Positions 27,263 to 36,721 are shown, numbered from the stretch's first letter. The stretch: DNA of 64,000 nt from Streptococcus sp. S784/96/1 (GCF_902729355.1 NZ_CACVCC010000002.1:1-64000); one strand, 5' to 3'. Translations and numbers: made by a program. Notes: generated from the letters alone by a model not told the origin.

Positions 27263-28213
27263 CTATTTTTCTGAAATATGACTAGCGATAAGATCGAGTT
27301 GCCCAGAGAAAGTCCATTCTGTGATTGCATTTGGAATAATAAAATGGTCTCCTTTTTTTAGAGAAAAGCTATTGTTATTGGAACTAATCTCTCCCTTGCC
27401 ATCTAAAACACTGACGAGAAGATAGGGAGCAGTTTGTTGCATGTCAGCTCTGCCATTGACCACCCAGTGATAAACAGTGAAAAATTCATTAGAAACCAGT
27501 AACGTTGAGGTTAAATCGCGAGTTTTTAAAGTTGCGGGATGGCTATTTTGAGGTTGGCCAATATAAGTCACATCAATAGATTGTTGCAAGTGAAGTTCTC
27601 GAGTCTGTCCTTGGTCATCTTTGCGATCAAAATCGTAAACCCTGTAGGTCGTGTCGCTAGACTGTTGGGTTTCAAGAATCATAATCCCTTTACCGATGGC
27701 ATGAATCGTACCGCTAGGAACATAGAAAAAGTCACCAGCTTTGACAGGGACGCGAGTTAAAAGATTATCCCAGTCTCCTCTTTCAATCAGTTCTTGAAGG
27801 TTTTGCTTTGATGAGGCTTGATGTCCATAGATGATTTCAGCACCTTCGTCTGATGCAATGACGTACCAACATTCTGTTTTTCCAAGTTCGCCTTCGTGCT
27901 CTAAACCGTATGCATCGTCTGGATGGACTTGAACGCTGAGCCAATCGTTGGCATCAAGAATTTTAGTCAAAAGTGGAAAAACATCGTCACTCGGATTGCC
28001 AAAGAGTTGAGGCTGTTCGCGGTAGAGTTTATCCAGTGGTTGTCCAGCAAATTCTCCATTAGCAACGATAGAAACACCATTTGGATGGGCAGAAATAGCC
28101 CAATATTCTCCAGTTGTTTCTGAAGGAATAGTGTAGCCAAAAACATCCCGCAACTTTGTCCCGCCCCAAATTTTAGGATGCATTTGTGAGGTTAAAAATA
28201 GAGGTTCGTTCAT
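27263..28213 (-). CDS. manA: Mannose-6-phosphate isomerase, class I
   Basis: ManA interconverts mannose-6-phosphate and fructose-6-phosphate, feeding the product of the mannose PTS into glycolysis. The 316-aa zinc enzyme shows SVQVHPDDAY (Gln and His ligands), KTECWYV (Glu ligand) and SGTIHAIGKG (His ligand). ATG 28213 is chosen because AAGGAG lies 7 nt before it; an upstream in-frame start lacks one. It follows the man operon but has its own promoter. Confidence 0.93.
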   Translation of the reverse strand: MNEPLFLTSQMHPKIWGGTKLRDVFGYTIPSETTGEYWAISAHPNGVSIVANGEFAGQPLDKLYREQPQLFGNPSDDVFPLLTKILDANDWLSVQVHPDDAYGLEHEGELGKTECWYVIASDEGAEIIYGHQASSKQNLQELIERGDWDNLLTRVPVKAGDFFYVPSGTIHAIGKGIMILETQQSSDTTYRVYDFDRKDDQGQTRELHLQQSIDVTYIGQPQNSHPATLKTRDLTSTLLVSNEFFTVYHWVVNGRADMQQTAPYLLVSVLDGKGEISSNNNSFSLKKGDHFIIPNAITEWTFSGQLDLIASHISEK

Positions 28214-28357
28214 TTTAGTCTCCTTTACGAATACTCTTAAAAGCATCCAGTAGGTCAACTTGAAGATGCTTTTGAGTTAATGGTTGTAAGTTTTTCCTAG
28301 TGTTCATCATGTGTTCCGCTGTAGAATGGTTGAATAGATTAGGATATCGCTAAGGTC

Positions 28358-28363
28358 ATTATA
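28358..28363 (-). promoter_or_regulatory. Probable manA promoter (-10)
   Basis: On the minus strand a TATAAT is preceded by GAACATGT. The start codon is about 140 nt downstream. The -35 is not convincing. Confidence 0.45.
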
Positions 28364-28426
28364 ACATGTTCGAGGGGGATAAGATAGTGATGAACTAAAG
28401 GAAAAGAACACCATTTTTTAGAAAAG

Positions 28427-28458
28427 ACAACGAGGCTAGGGATTTCCTGCCTCGTTGT
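28427..28458 (-). terminator. manLMN terminator
   Basis: ACAACGAGGC (28427-28436) and GCCTCGTTGT (28449-28458) form a perfect 10-bp stem with a 12-nt loop, followed on the minus strand by CTTTTC. Confidence 0.85.
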
Positions 28459-28493
28459 GTATGGAGAGTTTCGTTTATGAATAAGGTCTTATC

Positions 28494-29405
28494 TTACATG
28501 ATTCCGAAGTAACTTGCAAGAATACCAACGCCAAAGAGTGCAAGGATGATAGTGATTGGAGATACTTTTCTCTTAAGTAAGTTCATACATACGAAAGTTA
28601 AGAGTAATCCCATTAACCCTGGAATCAATGAATTCAATTGGTCTTGAAGAGTTGGTACTTGAACTTGATCCAAGCTCATGCCGCTTAGGGCATTTCCAAG
28701 AATGCCTTTCAGCTCAGCACCTTTTACGGTACCTTCAGGGAAGACAACATAAGCTCCTTCTGATAATTGTTTACCTGGGAGATTAACGGTAAAGTTAATT
28801 GATACCCAACGTTCAACAAGAACGGCAAGAATAAACATACCAAGGATAGAAGCCCCTTTAGTGATGTCTTTCAAGATACCACCCGACATGTCTTTGGTGA
28901 TTTCAGAACCAGCTTTATAGCCAAATTCTTGAGTATACCACAAGAATGCCATACGGATAATGTTCCAACCAAAGAAGAAGATTAGTGGCCCCATGATACC
29001 ACCGCCAGTAGCTAATGAAGCTCCGAGAGCCCCAAGGATAGGACGAACTGTAAACCAGAAGACTGGGTCACCAATACCAGCAAGAGGTCCCATCATACCG
29101 ATTTTAACCCCTTGAATAGCAGCATCTTCAATTTCTGTACCATTTGCTCTTTCTTCTTCAAGGGCAAGTGTTACACCGATGATTGGAGCGGCAACATATG
29201 GGTGAGTATTGAAGAATTCCAAGTGACGTTCAAGCGCAGCGGCCTGATCTTCTTTTTTCGTGTAAAGTTTTTTGATAGCTGGGATCAAAGCATAAGCCCA
29301 TCCCAAGTTTTGCATACGTTCATAGTTCCATGAACCTTGTAGAAATTGTGAACGCCACCAAACCTTTTTACGATCAGCAGATGAAAGTGTTAATTTTTCA
29401 GACAT
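28494..29405 (-). CDS. manN: PTS mannose-family transporter subunit IID
   Basis: ManN, with ManM, forms the membrane channel of the mannose/glucose PTS. The 303-aa protein has the IID signature (GPLAGIGDPVFWFTVRPILG), an N-terminal soluble part (QGSWNYERMQNLGWAY) and C-terminal membrane helices. It lies 14 nt behind manM on the minus strand and is followed by a terminator. The IIC/IID pair is the common docking site of class IIa bacteriocins in related species. Confidence 0.96.
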   Translation of the reverse strand: MSEKLTLSSADRKKVWWRSQFLQGSWNYERMQNLGWAYALIPAIKKLYTKKEDQAAALERHLEFFNTHPYVAAPIIGVTLALEEERANGTEIEDAAIQGVKIGMMGPLAGIGDPVFWFTVRPILGALGASLATGGGIMGPLIFFFGWNIIRMAFLWYTQEFGYKAGSEITKDMSGGILKDITKGASILGMFILAVLVERWVSINFTVNLPGKQLSEGAYVVFPEGTVKGAELKGILGNALSGMSLDQVQVPTLQDQLNSLIPGLMGLLLTFVCMNLLKRKVSPITIILALFGVGILASYFGIM

Positions 29406-29419
29406 AGTAAATCCCCTTT

Positions 29420-30229
29420 CTAGTAGTCTTCAAGGATGTCGCCAATTGGGTCACCAGAACCAGTAGCACCGCCTCCGTTGCCACCTTGTTTTGAAAGGTT
29501 AAGGTAGATAAAGGCAAAAGCTACACCGATTGTACCAAGAGCGATAAGGGTAAGGTCGCTAAGTGCTGCGAAAGCAAAACCAAGTGCAAAGAATGGCCAT
29601 ACTTCACGAGTTGCCATCATGTTGATAACCATAGCATAACCTACGGCAACAACCATACCACCACCAACTTGCATACCATGGTTTAGCCAGTCAGGCATAA
29701 GTCCAAGAGCGTTACGCACGACATCCGCTGGGACAGCAAGGAGCATAGCAGCAGGGATTGCAATACGAAGACCTTGAAGGACAAGTGCAAACAAGTGTGC
29801 ACGTTCAACAGCGGCGAAGTCAGCTTTTTTAGCAGCATTGTCAGCTGTGTGAACAAGGGCAACTGAGATTGTACGAACAATCATTGTAAGGAAAAGACCT
29901 GCTACAGCAAGTGGGATAGCAGCAGCTGTTGCAACGTTAATTCCAACGTTTGTGTAGTCTCCACCTTTGATGAAGATAATAGCAGCAGCTACAGAAGCAA
30001 GGGCAGCGTCTGGTGCTACTGCAGCACCAATATTAGCCCAAGCAAGGGCAAGCATTTGAAGTGAACCACCAAGCATGATTCCTGCTTCAAGATGACCAGT
30101 TGCAAGTCCGATAAGAGTACATGCAACAAGTGGTTGATGGAATTGGAATTGGTCGAGGATACCTTCAAGGCCAGCAAAGAAGGCAACGATAACAACCAAA
30201 ATCGCAGAGATAAATGAAATATCTGACAT
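29420..30229 (-). CDS. manM: PTS mannose/fructose/sorbose transporter subunit IIC
   Basis: The 269-aa polytopic membrane protein is the IIC component that translocates sugar, with GLATGHLEAGIMLGGSLQML as the family signature and eight or so hydrophobic segments. It follows manL by 14 nt and precedes manN by 14 nt. The C-terminal Gly-rich tail (GGNGGGATGSGDPIGD) is usual in streptococci. Confidence 0.96.
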   Translation of the reverse strand: MSDISFISAILVVIVAFFAGLEGILDQFQFHQPLVACTLIGLATGHLEAGIMLGGSLQMLALAWANIGAAVAPDAALASVAAAIIFIKGGDYTNVGINVATAAAIPLAVAGLFLTMIVRTISVALVHTADNAAKKADFAAVERAHLFALVLQGLRIAIPAAMLLAVPADVVRNALGLMPDWLNHGMQVGGGMVVAVGYAMVINMMATREVWPFFALGFAFAALSDLTLIALGTIGVAFAFIYLNLSKQGGNGGGATGSGDPIGDILEDY

Positions 30230-30243
30230 AGTTGTATTCCTTT

Positions 30244-31236
30244 CTATTGTACGTTTGCTTTATTAATCAAGTCAAACAAATCTTTCTTAGAATCGTTTGG
30301 TACTTTACGAACATCGAATTGAACGCCGAGGTCACGTAACTTTTCAAAAGCAGCGACATCGTCTTTGTCCATTGATAAGACGTTGTTTACCATAGTTTTT
30401 CCTGTTGAGTGAGCCATTGAACCAACGTTTAGTTCTTTGATTTCAACGCCTCCTTCAACAGCACGAAGAGCATCTTGGACAGTTTCGAATAGGATAAGTG
30501 CATGAGTTTCGCCAAAGCGAGTATCTTTTGCAACTTCAATTAGTTTTTTGATTGGGACAACATTAGCGTTCACACCGTTTGGTGCAGCTTGTTTGATTAA
30601 TCCTTTGCGAAGTTCGTCCTGAGCAACAGCATCTGATGCCACAATGATACGATCAGCCTTAGAAGCTGGTGTCCATGCGGTTGCAACTTGACCATGCAAG
30701 AGACGAGTGTCGATACGAGCAAGGTTGATTTTAAGTTTACCGTCGCCGATAACAGTTCCTGGTGGGATAGCGCCTTGAGGTGCCGCTTTTTCAACTGGAG
30801 CAGCAGCTGTTTCCTCAACAGGATTGAGCTCTTCAGGAAGTGCCTTGATACCATCCTTAGATTCTTTAATAATGTTTGCTGCAACTTGCTCAACACCGGC
30901 GTTAGCGTCCATCATACGCTCAGTGTAGGCTTGAATCAGCATTGGCAAGTTAAGACCAGTGATGATAGCGAATTTGCGGTCTGGATTTTCTCCAGCAACA
31001 CGACTCGCTTGGTTGAATGGTGAACCACTCCAAAGGTCTGCAAGTACAAGCACTTCATCTTCAGTGTCGAATTGAGCGATGGCATTGTTAAATTTAGCGT
31101 AGAGGTCATCTGGACCTTCACTAGGCATAAACGTTACAACTTGAACTTTTTCTTGTTCACCAAAGATCATCGAACCTGATTGATGAATTCCAGCGGCGAA
31201 TTCGCCATGGCTTGCGATAACGATTCCGATACCCAT
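30244..31236 (-). CDS. manL: PTS mannose transporter subunit IIAB
   Basis: ManL receives phosphate from HPr on its IIA domain ([10 protein letters not shown], His10) and passes it to the IIB domain after an Ala/Pro-rich linker ([13 protein letters not shown]). The IIB active site is [11 protein letters not shown]. The fused IIAB form has 330 aa. ATG 31236 is set by AAGGAGG 9 nt upstream. The gene leads manLMN and is controlled by a promoter overlapping cre-like boxes. Confidence 0.96.
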   Translation of the reverse strand: MGIGIVIASHGEFAAGIHQSGSMIFGEQEKVQVVTFMPSEGPDDLYAKFNNAIAQFDTEDEVLVLADLWSGSPFNQASRVAGENPDRKFAIITGLNLPMLIQAYTERMMDANAGVEQVAANIIKESKDGIKALPEELNPVEETAAAPVEKAAPQGAIPPGTVIGDGKLKINLARIDTRLLHGQVATAWTPASKADRIIVASDAVAQDELRKGLIKQAAPNGVNANVVPIKKLIEVAKDTRFGETHALILFETVQDALRAVEGGVEIKELNVGSMAHSTGKTMVNNVLSMDKDDVAAFEKLRDLGVQFDVRKVPNDSKKDLFDLINKANVQ

Positions 31237-31301
31237 TCTTGAGTTCCTCCTTAAATTAATTTTTTGTGTTCTTTTTTTGTAAATTACTGCCAAGGTCTCT
31301 T

Positions 31302-31375
31302 GACAAACGCTTACATTTTTGTAACACAGATTCAAGAACGCTTTCTATTCTAAAACGTTTTCAGAAAAAAATCAA
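31302..31375 (-). promoter_or_regulatory. manLMN promoter with three cre-like sites
   Basis: On the minus strand TTGATT (31370-31375), 17 nt, TAGAAT (31347-31352). Three CcpA-type boxes were seen: TGAAAACGTTTTAG (31350-31363) in the spacer, AGAAAGCGTTCTTG (31333-31346) at the predicted start, and TGTAAGCGTTTGTC (31302-31315) downstream. Each has about 11 of 14 matches to the cre consensus. This fits catabolite control of the mannose PTS. Confidence 0.65.
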
Positions 31376-31530
31376 TAGTTTTGTGAAAAATAAACAAAAA
31401 AAAGTGAAATGTTACTTTGATGAAAAAAGAATAAAATATAGCTGGCGAATAAATGGTAGTATTTTTATAACATTATTTGAACTAAAAATAATAAAAAGTA
31501 ACCTAAAACTCTAGCAACGATCCTAAAATG

Positions 31531-31539
31531 TGTTATAAT
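31531..31539 (+). promoter_or_regulatory. Extended -10 of the membrane-protein gene
   Basis: TGTTATAAT lies 34 nt before ATG 31573, divergent from the man promoter. The -35 is poor. Confidence 0.45.
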
Positions 31540-31572
31540 GATTAGTGAACTTCTTAGGGATAGGATTGGCGC

Positions 31573-32154
31573 ATGCATAAAGTTATTTTTGGGCATATTA
31601 TTGCTGTTTTTTTAGTGATTAGTATTTTAGTTTTTCAGCCTAGTGTTGAAGGATTGCTATTTAATACCTTGACTTCTTTTATCACTCTGGAATTAGGACT
31701 TTTAGGAATCAACTCACAAAATGGGATGGTGCGCTTTTTTACGGCTATTGTATGGTTTTATTTTTATCCCGTCACATTTTATCAATTATTTAGTATTGCT
31801 TCAGTTTCGTGGAGTGGTGAACATATTTGGACAGCGGGAGATTTACCAAGCTTTTTAACTTATTTGGCGAGTCTTCTTTTTGCACTAGCCGCAGCAACGG
31901 TTAGTTTGAAATCCTTGATGAAAGTTCTTAAATTAGGTGTTTACACAGAGTTAGCTATTATGGTGATAGCAACTGTCTACTCTGGTTTTGCTATTCATTT
32001 TATGAGAACAGCTAATGTAGGTTGGCTAGATTTTATTGCAAGTCCTCTTAATTTTGCTCAGATAGTATGGGCTAATGCAGCAACAATTGATGTCACTTTT
32101 TTATTAGGATTTGCTGCTATTCAAATGATTTTGGCACTGTTACTTGGTGATTAG
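31573..32154 (+). CDS. Hydrophobic membrane protein of unknown function
   Basis: The 193-aa protein consists almost wholly of hydrophobic segments: about six helices starting at residues 4, 45, 57, 92, 124 and 168. No charged catalytic motif or transporter signature is visible. It is monocistronic, divergent from manLMN, and ended by a terminator at 32169. I do not recognise the family. Confidence 0.75.
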   Translation: MHKVIFGHIIAVFLVISILVFQPSVEGLLFNTLTSFITLELGLLGINSQNGMVRFFTAIVWFYFYPVTFYQLFSIASVSWSGEHIWTAGDLPSFLTYLASLLFALAAATVSLKSLMKVLKLGVYTELAIMVIATVYSGFAIHFMRTANVGWLDFIASPLNFAQIVWANAATIDVTFLLGFAAIQMILALLLGD

Positions 32155-32168
32155 CATTAAAATAGCAA

Positions 32169-32195
32169 GGTTGGAAAACATTTCCAGCCTTTTTA
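32169..32195 (+). terminator. Terminator
   Basis: GGTTGGAAA (32169-32177) and TTTCCAGCC (32181-32189) pair with one internal mismatch and are followed by TTTTTATTTT. Confidence 0.7.
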
Positions 32196-32272
32196 TTTTG
32201 TAGCTATAGTCAGTTTGAAGAAATCTAACAGGTTTGTGAAAAGTTACATTCTAAACATTGGAATAGGCATTT

Positions 32273-32318
32273 GAAGTGACATAATTTTTATAAAATGTGA
32301 CTTCTGTCCACTAATCTT
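32273..32318 (+). repeat. Probable remnant of repeat R1
   Basis: The stretch GAAGTGACATAATTT, then TGTGACTTCTGTCCACTAATC, matches the right-hand 45 nt of R1 copies (for example CATGACTTCTGTCC). The left part is missing. It lies 110 nt upstream of the purine permease gene. Confidence 0.4.
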
Positions 32319-32429
32319 TTTATTTTTTTGAGTCAAAAACGTTGAAATATGAACAAAAGTTTGTTAAACTGTACTAGTCGTTCGTAATTTACGGATAATT
32401 TTATTTATACATAAGGAGAAATTGTCCAA

Positions 32430-33878
32430 ATGGAAAAATTTTTTAAATTAAACGAGAACGGAACATCCGTTTCTACAGAAATCATGGCAGGATTGACAAC
32501 CTTTTTTGCCATGAGTTATATTTTATTTGTAAACCCATCTATCCTAGGTGCAGCTGGTATGCCGACACAAGCGGTATTCTTGGCAACGATTATTGCTACG
32601 GTAATCTCTACTCTAATTATGGGACTTTTTGCTAATGTTCCTTACGCTTTGGCACCAGGTATGGGACTAAATGCCTTCTTTACTTATACTGTTGTTTTTG
32701 GTCTAGGTTTTACTTGGCAAGAAGCGTTAGCGATGGTTTTCATTTGTGGGCTGTTCAATATTTTTATTACGGTAACTAAGGTTCGTAAGAGTATCATTAA
32801 AGCTATTCCAGTGAGTCTTCAGCATGCTATCGGTGGTGGTATTGGTGTGTTTGTTGCTTATCTAGGCTTTAAAAATGCCAATATTATTGAGTTTTCACTT
32901 TCTGGTAGCAACATCGTGACAATCAATGGTGCAGCTCCAGCAGCGGCTGACTTGTCAAATGGTGTTAATGCGATTGCTGCTAATGGAGGTGTAGTACCTG
33001 CTATTTCAACGTTTACAGATCCTTCTGTTATTTTGGCAGTTATCGGACTTCTTTTAACTGCTGTATTGGTTATTAAAAATATTCGTGGTGCTATTCTTCT
33101 TGGTATTATTGTAACAACGCTTCTTGGTATTCCAATGGGAGTTGTAGATGTATCAGCTGTTAGCTTTTCAAACAACATCGGATCTGCTTTTTCTGAACTT
33201 GGAACAACTTTCCTTGCCGCATTTGATGGGATGAGTTCCCTCTTTAATGATAGCTCACGTTTACCGCTTGTTTTGATGACTATTTTTGCTTTTTCACTTT
33301 CTGACACATTTGATACGCTTGGTACATTTATTGGTACAGGACGTAAAACAGGTATTTTCTCAGCCGAAGATGAAGCTGCTCTTGAAAATTCAACAGGATT
33401 TTCTTCAAAAATGGACCGTGCTCTCTTTGCGGATGCTATCGGAACTTCAATTGGTGCTCTCTTTGGTACTTCAAATACCACAACTTACGTTGAATCAGCA
33501 GCGGGTATTGCTGAAGGTGGACGTACTGGTTTGACAGCTGTTTCGACAGCAACATTTTTCTTACTTTCAATTTTACTTTTGCCAATTGTTGGAATTGTTC
33601 CAGCAGCAGCAACAGCACCAGCGCTTATTATTGTTGGTGTGATGATGGTGTCATCGTTCTTAGATGTTGATTGGAGTAAATTTGAAGATGCCCTTCCAGC
33701 TTTCTTTGCAGCCTTCTTCATGTCACTTGCATACTCTATCTCTTACGGTATTGCAGCAGCCTTTATTTTCTATTGCTTGGTTAAAATGTCAACAGGTAAG
33801 TCTAAGGAGATTCACCCAATTCTTTGGGGAGCAACGGCACTCTTTATCTTGAATTTTGTTATTTTAGCTATTTTGTAA
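32430..33878 (+). CDS. NCS2-family purine permease (AzgA/PbuG-like)
   Basis: This 482-aa transporter has about 12-14 helices. The N-terminus TEIMAGLTTFFAMSYILFVN and LAPGMGLNAFFTYTVVFG are signatures of the AzgA subgroup of NCS2, which imports hypoxanthine, guanine or adenine by proton symport. AAGGAG precedes the ATG. I looked for a purine riboswitch in the 275 nt upstream and did not find one. A clear terminator follows. The precise base transported is unknown. Confidence 0.92.
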   Translation: MEKFFKLNENGTSVSTEIMAGLTTFFAMSYILFVNPSILGAAGMPTQAVFLATIIATVISTLIMGLFANVPYALAPGMGLNAFFTYTVVFGLGFTWQEALAMVFICGLFNIFITVTKVRKSIIKAIPVSLQHAIGGGIGVFVAYLGFKNANIIEFSLSGSNIVTINGAAPAAADLSNGVNAIAANGGVVPAISTFTDPSVILAVIGLLLTAVLVIKNIRGAILLGIIVTTLLGIPMGVVDVSAVSFSNNIGSAFSELGTTFLAAFDGMSSLFNDSSRLPLVLMTIFAFSLSDTFDTLGTFIGTGRKTGIFSAEDEAALENSTGFSSKMDRALFADAIGTSIGALFGTSNTTTYVESAAGIAEGGRTGLTAVSTATFFLLSILLLPIVGIVPAAATAPALIIVGVMMVSSFLDVDWSKFEDALPAFFAAFFMSLAYSISYGIAAAFIFYCLVKMSTGKSKEIHPILWGATALFILNFVILAIL

Positions 33879-33889
33879 TATAATGATTG

Positions 33890-33912
33890 ACCCGCTTTAG
33901 TGGGTCTTTTTA
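33890..33912 (+). terminator. Terminator of the purine permease gene
   Basis: GACCCGC (33890-33896) and GTGGGTC (33901-33907) form a stem followed by TTTTTATTTTTT. Confidence 0.85.
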
Positions 33913-33963
33913 TTTTTTAGAAAAATTTGGACGATTGTCTAACTTTTTGGTAAAATAATTATT

Positions 33964-34404
33964 ATGTTATATATTCATAATGAAAATGAATTGATTGCTT
34001 TTGGCGAGCAATTAGGACGATTGCTTGAATCTGGTCAGGTGCTCATTCTGACAGGTGATCTTGGCGCAGGTAAGACGACTTTCACCAAAGGAATTGCTAA
34101 AGGACTTGAAATTTCTCAGATGATAAAAAGTCCTACCTATACGATTGTTAGAGAGTATGAAGGGCGTTTGCCTTTATATCATTTAGACGTTTATCGTATT
34201 GGTGATGACCCAGATTCTATTGATTTGGATGATTTCCTTTATGGCGATGGTGTCTGTGTTATTGAGTGGGGAGAACTCTTGAGCGAGTTGCCAGCTGATT
34301 ATTTAGAAGTAAAACTGTCACATAAGAGTGATGGGAGACAGTTGGAAATGAAGGCTTATGGCTCTCGGAGTCAGTTGCTTTTGGAGGCTTTTGGAAATGG
34401 CTGA
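33964..34404 (+). CDS. tsaE: tRNA threonylcarbamoyladenosine biosynthesis ATPase TsaE
   Basis: TsaE is the ATPase that works with TsaB, TsaD and TsaC to make t6A37 in tRNA. The 146-aa protein has Walker A TGDLGAGKTTFTKG (residues 31-44), KSPTYTIVREYEG and Walker B VCVIEWGE. It is first in a three-gene group with a GNAT gene and an LCP gene, the arrangement seen around brpA/psr in streptococci. Its end overlaps the next start by 8 nt. Confidence 0.95.
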   Translation: MLYIHNENELIAFGEQLGRLLESGQVLILTGDLGAGKTTFTKGIAKGLEISQMIKSPTYTIVREYEGRLPLYHLDVYRIGDDPDSIDLDDFLYGDGVCVIEWGELLSELPADYLEVKLSHKSDGRQLEMKAYGSRSQLLLEAFGNG

Positions 34405-34918
34405 GCAGGAACTAATCATTTGTGAAGCGCAGTTAGAGGATGCTAAAAGTTTATCTGAGGTCTTGAAGCTAGTTCAAGAAGAAACTGATTTTTTAACCCG
34501 TGATAGTGATAGTCCAGCTATGTCAGCTGAGCAAGCGGAAATATTTATTGATAGTCAGTTACAAAAAGAAAATGCTATTTGCTTCGTAGCTAAACTGGGA
34601 AGTCAGGTTGTTGGGGTCCTGAATGTATCTGCGGGGACGTTTGCTAAGACAAACCACATCGGCGAAGTTTTTATTGCTGTGAAAAAGACATATCAGAGTT
34701 ATGGTATTGGCAGTTTTCTCATGGAAGCCTTAATTGACTGGGCAGAACATACTTCGGCTATTCGGCGTTTAGAATTAGAAGTACAGGTTCGCAATGATAA
34801 AGCAGTAGGTCTTTACCAAAAATTTGGCTTTGTGATTGAAGGCACTAAACCACGTGGTGCTAAAACTAAGAATGGAGAATTTCTTGATGTTTATGCTATG
34901 GCAAAACTGATAGATTAA
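34397..34918 (+). CDS. GNAT-family N-acetyltransferase
   Basis: The 173-aa protein starts at ATG 34397, inside the tsaE end, with GGAGG at 34383-34387. GEVFIAVKKTYQSYGIGSFL supplies the acetyl-CoA loop, and EVQVRNDKAVGLYQKFGF is the typical GNAT ending. It is placed between tsaE and the LCP gene and is presumably co-translated. The substrate is unknown; ribosomal-protein or small-molecule acetylation are both possible. Confidence 0.88.
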   Translation: MAEQELIICEAQLEDAKSLSEVLKLVQEETDFLTRDSDSPAMSAEQAEIFIDSQLQKENAICFVAKLGSQVVGVLNVSAGTFAKTNHIGEVFIAVKKTYQSYGIGSFLMEALIDWAEHTSAIRRLELEVQVRNDKAVGLYQKFGFVIEGTKPRGAKTKNGEFLDVYAMAKLID

Positions 34919-34924
34919 AAAAAC

Positions 34925-36055
34925 ATGACACTTGGAAAAAAAATTGTATTAATGTTGATGGCTATTATTGCCACATCTATAGCTGCTGCGGTTATTTATT
35001 TCACTTCAGCTCTTCATTATTCAACTTCAGAGTTTAAAAAAACGTTTAAAGAAATAGATACTGGGGTGAAAAGTACGGCTATTGAGCATACAGAGCCTTT
35101 TTCCATCCTATTAATGGGGGTAGATACAGGTTCTGGGGACCGTATGGACCCTTGGGCAGGTAATAGTGATTCTATGATTGTTGTCACAGTCAATCCAAAA
35201 ACTAAGAGAACGACGATGACTAGCCTAGAAAGAGATATCTTAACAACCTTGACCGGTCCTAAAGAAAGTGGCATGAATGGTGTTGAAGCTAAGCTAAATG
35301 CAGCTTATGCTTCTGGCGAAGCTCAAATGGCTATCATGACTGTGGAAAATCTGTTAGATATAAAAATAGACAACTATATGCAGATTAACATGCAAGGGTT
35401 GGTTGATTTAGTTAATGCTGTCGGTGGTATCAAGGTAACCAATCCATTTGACTTTGATATCTCTATTGAGGAACAAGAACCTCAATACACTGCAACGGTT
35501 GCTCCTGGGACTCATAAAGTTAATGGTGACCAAGCATTGGTTTTTTCTAGGATGCGTTATCAAGATCCTGAGGGAGACTATGGTCGTCAACGGCGTCAAC
35601 GTGAAGTGATTAGTCTTATTGTTAAAAAACTTTTGGCGTTTGATAGTATTGGTTCATACAAAAAAGTTTTAAAAGCAGTGAGTAATAATATGCAGACTGA
35701 CATCTCAGTAACAGAGAAGACAATTCCTCATTTGCTAGGCTATCGTGATTCTTTAGAAACTTTAGAAAATTACCAATTACATGGCGAAGACGCGACGTTA
35801 GAAGATGGTGGCTCTTACCAAATTGTGACAACAGCTCACTTGCTTGAAACTCAAAATCGTATCAAAGCAGAGCTTGGTTTGCCAACGCTTTCGACTTTAG
35901 AAAAAACAAATGCGGTTCTCTACGAAACGCTTTATGGCTATTCTCCTGAAACGGATTATCCAGATGAGAATGCTCCACAAACACATTCGACAATAAATGG
36001 ATTTGAAAGTTCTAGTTCTGAATCTACAGTTGCTTCTGATGAAACATGGGAATAA
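34925..36055 (+). CDS. LytR-CpsA-Psr (LCP) family cell-wall glycopolymer ligase, BrpA-like
   Basis: LCP proteins attach wall polysaccharides or teichoic acids to peptidoglycan from lipid-linked precursors outside the membrane. The 376-aa protein has a single N-terminal membrane helix (residues 6-30), then the LCP core: ILLMGVDTGSGDRMDPWAGN, SLERDILTTL, and FSRMRYQDPEGDYGRQRRQ, whose Arg and Asp residues bind the pyrophosphate. A Ser/Thr-rich tail follows. Position behind tsaE matches brpA of S. mutans. No ribosome binding site is visible, so it probably depends on the gene before it. A terminator follows. Confidence 0.93.
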   Translation: MTLGKKIVLMLMAIIATSIAAAVIYFTSALHYSTSEFKKTFKEIDTGVKSTAIEHTEPFSILLMGVDTGSGDRMDPWAGNSDSMIVVTVNPKTKRTTMTSLERDILTTLTGPKESGMNGVEAKLNAAYASGEAQMAIMTVENLLDIKIDNYMQINMQGLVDLVNAVGGIKVTNPFDFDISIEEQEPQYTATVAPGTHKVNGDQALVFSRMRYQDPEGDYGRQRRQREVISLIVKKLLAFDSIGSYKKVLKAVSNNMQTDISVTEKTIPHLLGYRDSLETLENYQLHGEDATLEDGGSYQIVTTAHLLETQNRIKAELGLPTLSTLEKTNAVLYETLYGYSPETDYPDENAPQTHSTINGFESSSSESTVASDETWE

Positions 36056-36072
36056 TACTTATAATAGTTTAT

Positions 36073-36095
36073 AAGAGCCTGAGGGCTCTTTTTTG
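36073..36095 (+). terminator. Terminator of the tsaE-LCP group
   Basis: AAGAGCC (36073-36079), loop TGAG, GGCTCTT (36084-36090), then TTTTT. Confidence 0.88.
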
Positions 36096-36154
36096 TGTAT
36101 AGCTTTGCTATTTTCTAAAGCTCCAGTATGAACTTCCCAAAAAATATGGGAATA

Positions 36155-36163
36155 TGCTATAAT
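36155..36163 (+). promoter_or_regulatory. Extended -10 of the yqeG cluster
   Basis: TGCTATAAT lies 31 nt before the yqeG ATG at 36194 and starts a nine-gene same-strand run. Confidence 0.6.
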
Positions 36164-36193
36164 AATAAGGATTATAATATTATTGGAGAAAGC

Positions 36194-36721
36194 ATGAGTA
36201 TAGACGACTACTTGCCCACCTTTGTGGTTGAGGCTGTTTATGATTTGAAACCTGAGATGTTACGTGAGCATGGGATTCGTGCTGTTTTAGTGGACTTGGA
36301 TAATACCTTGATTGCTTGGAATAATCCAGATGGTACCCCAGAGCTGCGTGAGTGGCTTGATGATATGACTGAGGCTGATATTCCTGTCGTTGTGGTATCG
36401 AATAATAAATATAGCCGTGTAGAGCGTGCGGTAGAGCCTTTTGGCGTGGATTTTGTCAGTCGTGCAATGAAACCTTTCACACGTGGGATTAATATGGCTA
36501 TCAAGCGTTATGGCTTTGATCGTGATGAGGTTGTTATGGTTGGTGATCAGCTCATGACGGATATTCGTGCCAGTCACCGAGCTGGGATTAAGTCTATTTT
36601 AGTGAAACCATTAGTTAAATCTGATGCATGGAATACCAAATTTAATCGTTGGCGTGAGCGTCGTGTTTTGAAAAAAATTGAAACCAAATATGGTAAAATC
36701 ACTTATAAAAAAGGAATTTAA
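36194..36721 (+). CDS. yqeG: YqeG-family HAD IIIA phosphatase
   Basis: The 175-aa protein is a small HAD phosphatase with motif I LVDLDNTLIAWN, motif II VVVSNN and motif IV GDQLMTDI. The start ATG 36194 follows GGAGAAAG; an earlier ATG in frame has no site. Homologues always precede yqeH in Firmicutes. Related proteins elsewhere act on phosphatidylglycerophosphate, but the substrate here is unproven. It overlaps the yqeH start by one base. Confidence 0.92.
   Translation: MSIDDYLPTFVVEAVYDLKPEMLREHGIRAVLVDLDNTLIAWNNPDGTPELREWLDDMTEADIPVVVVSNNKYSRVERAVEPFGVDFVSRAMKPFTRGINMAIKRYGFDRDEVVMVGDQLMTDIRASHRAGIKSILVKPLVKSDAWNTKFNRWRERRVLKKIETKYGKITYKKGI

Noticed and set aside
32196..32429. Purine riboswitch before the NCS2 permease
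   Set aside because: I looked for the conserved purine-aptamer loops and stems and did not find them; only a repeat remnant and AT-rich DNA.
32858..33481. 207-aa open frame on the minus strand inside the purine permease gene
   Set aside because: Opposite-strand shadow of a clearly conserved membrane transporter; no start signal.
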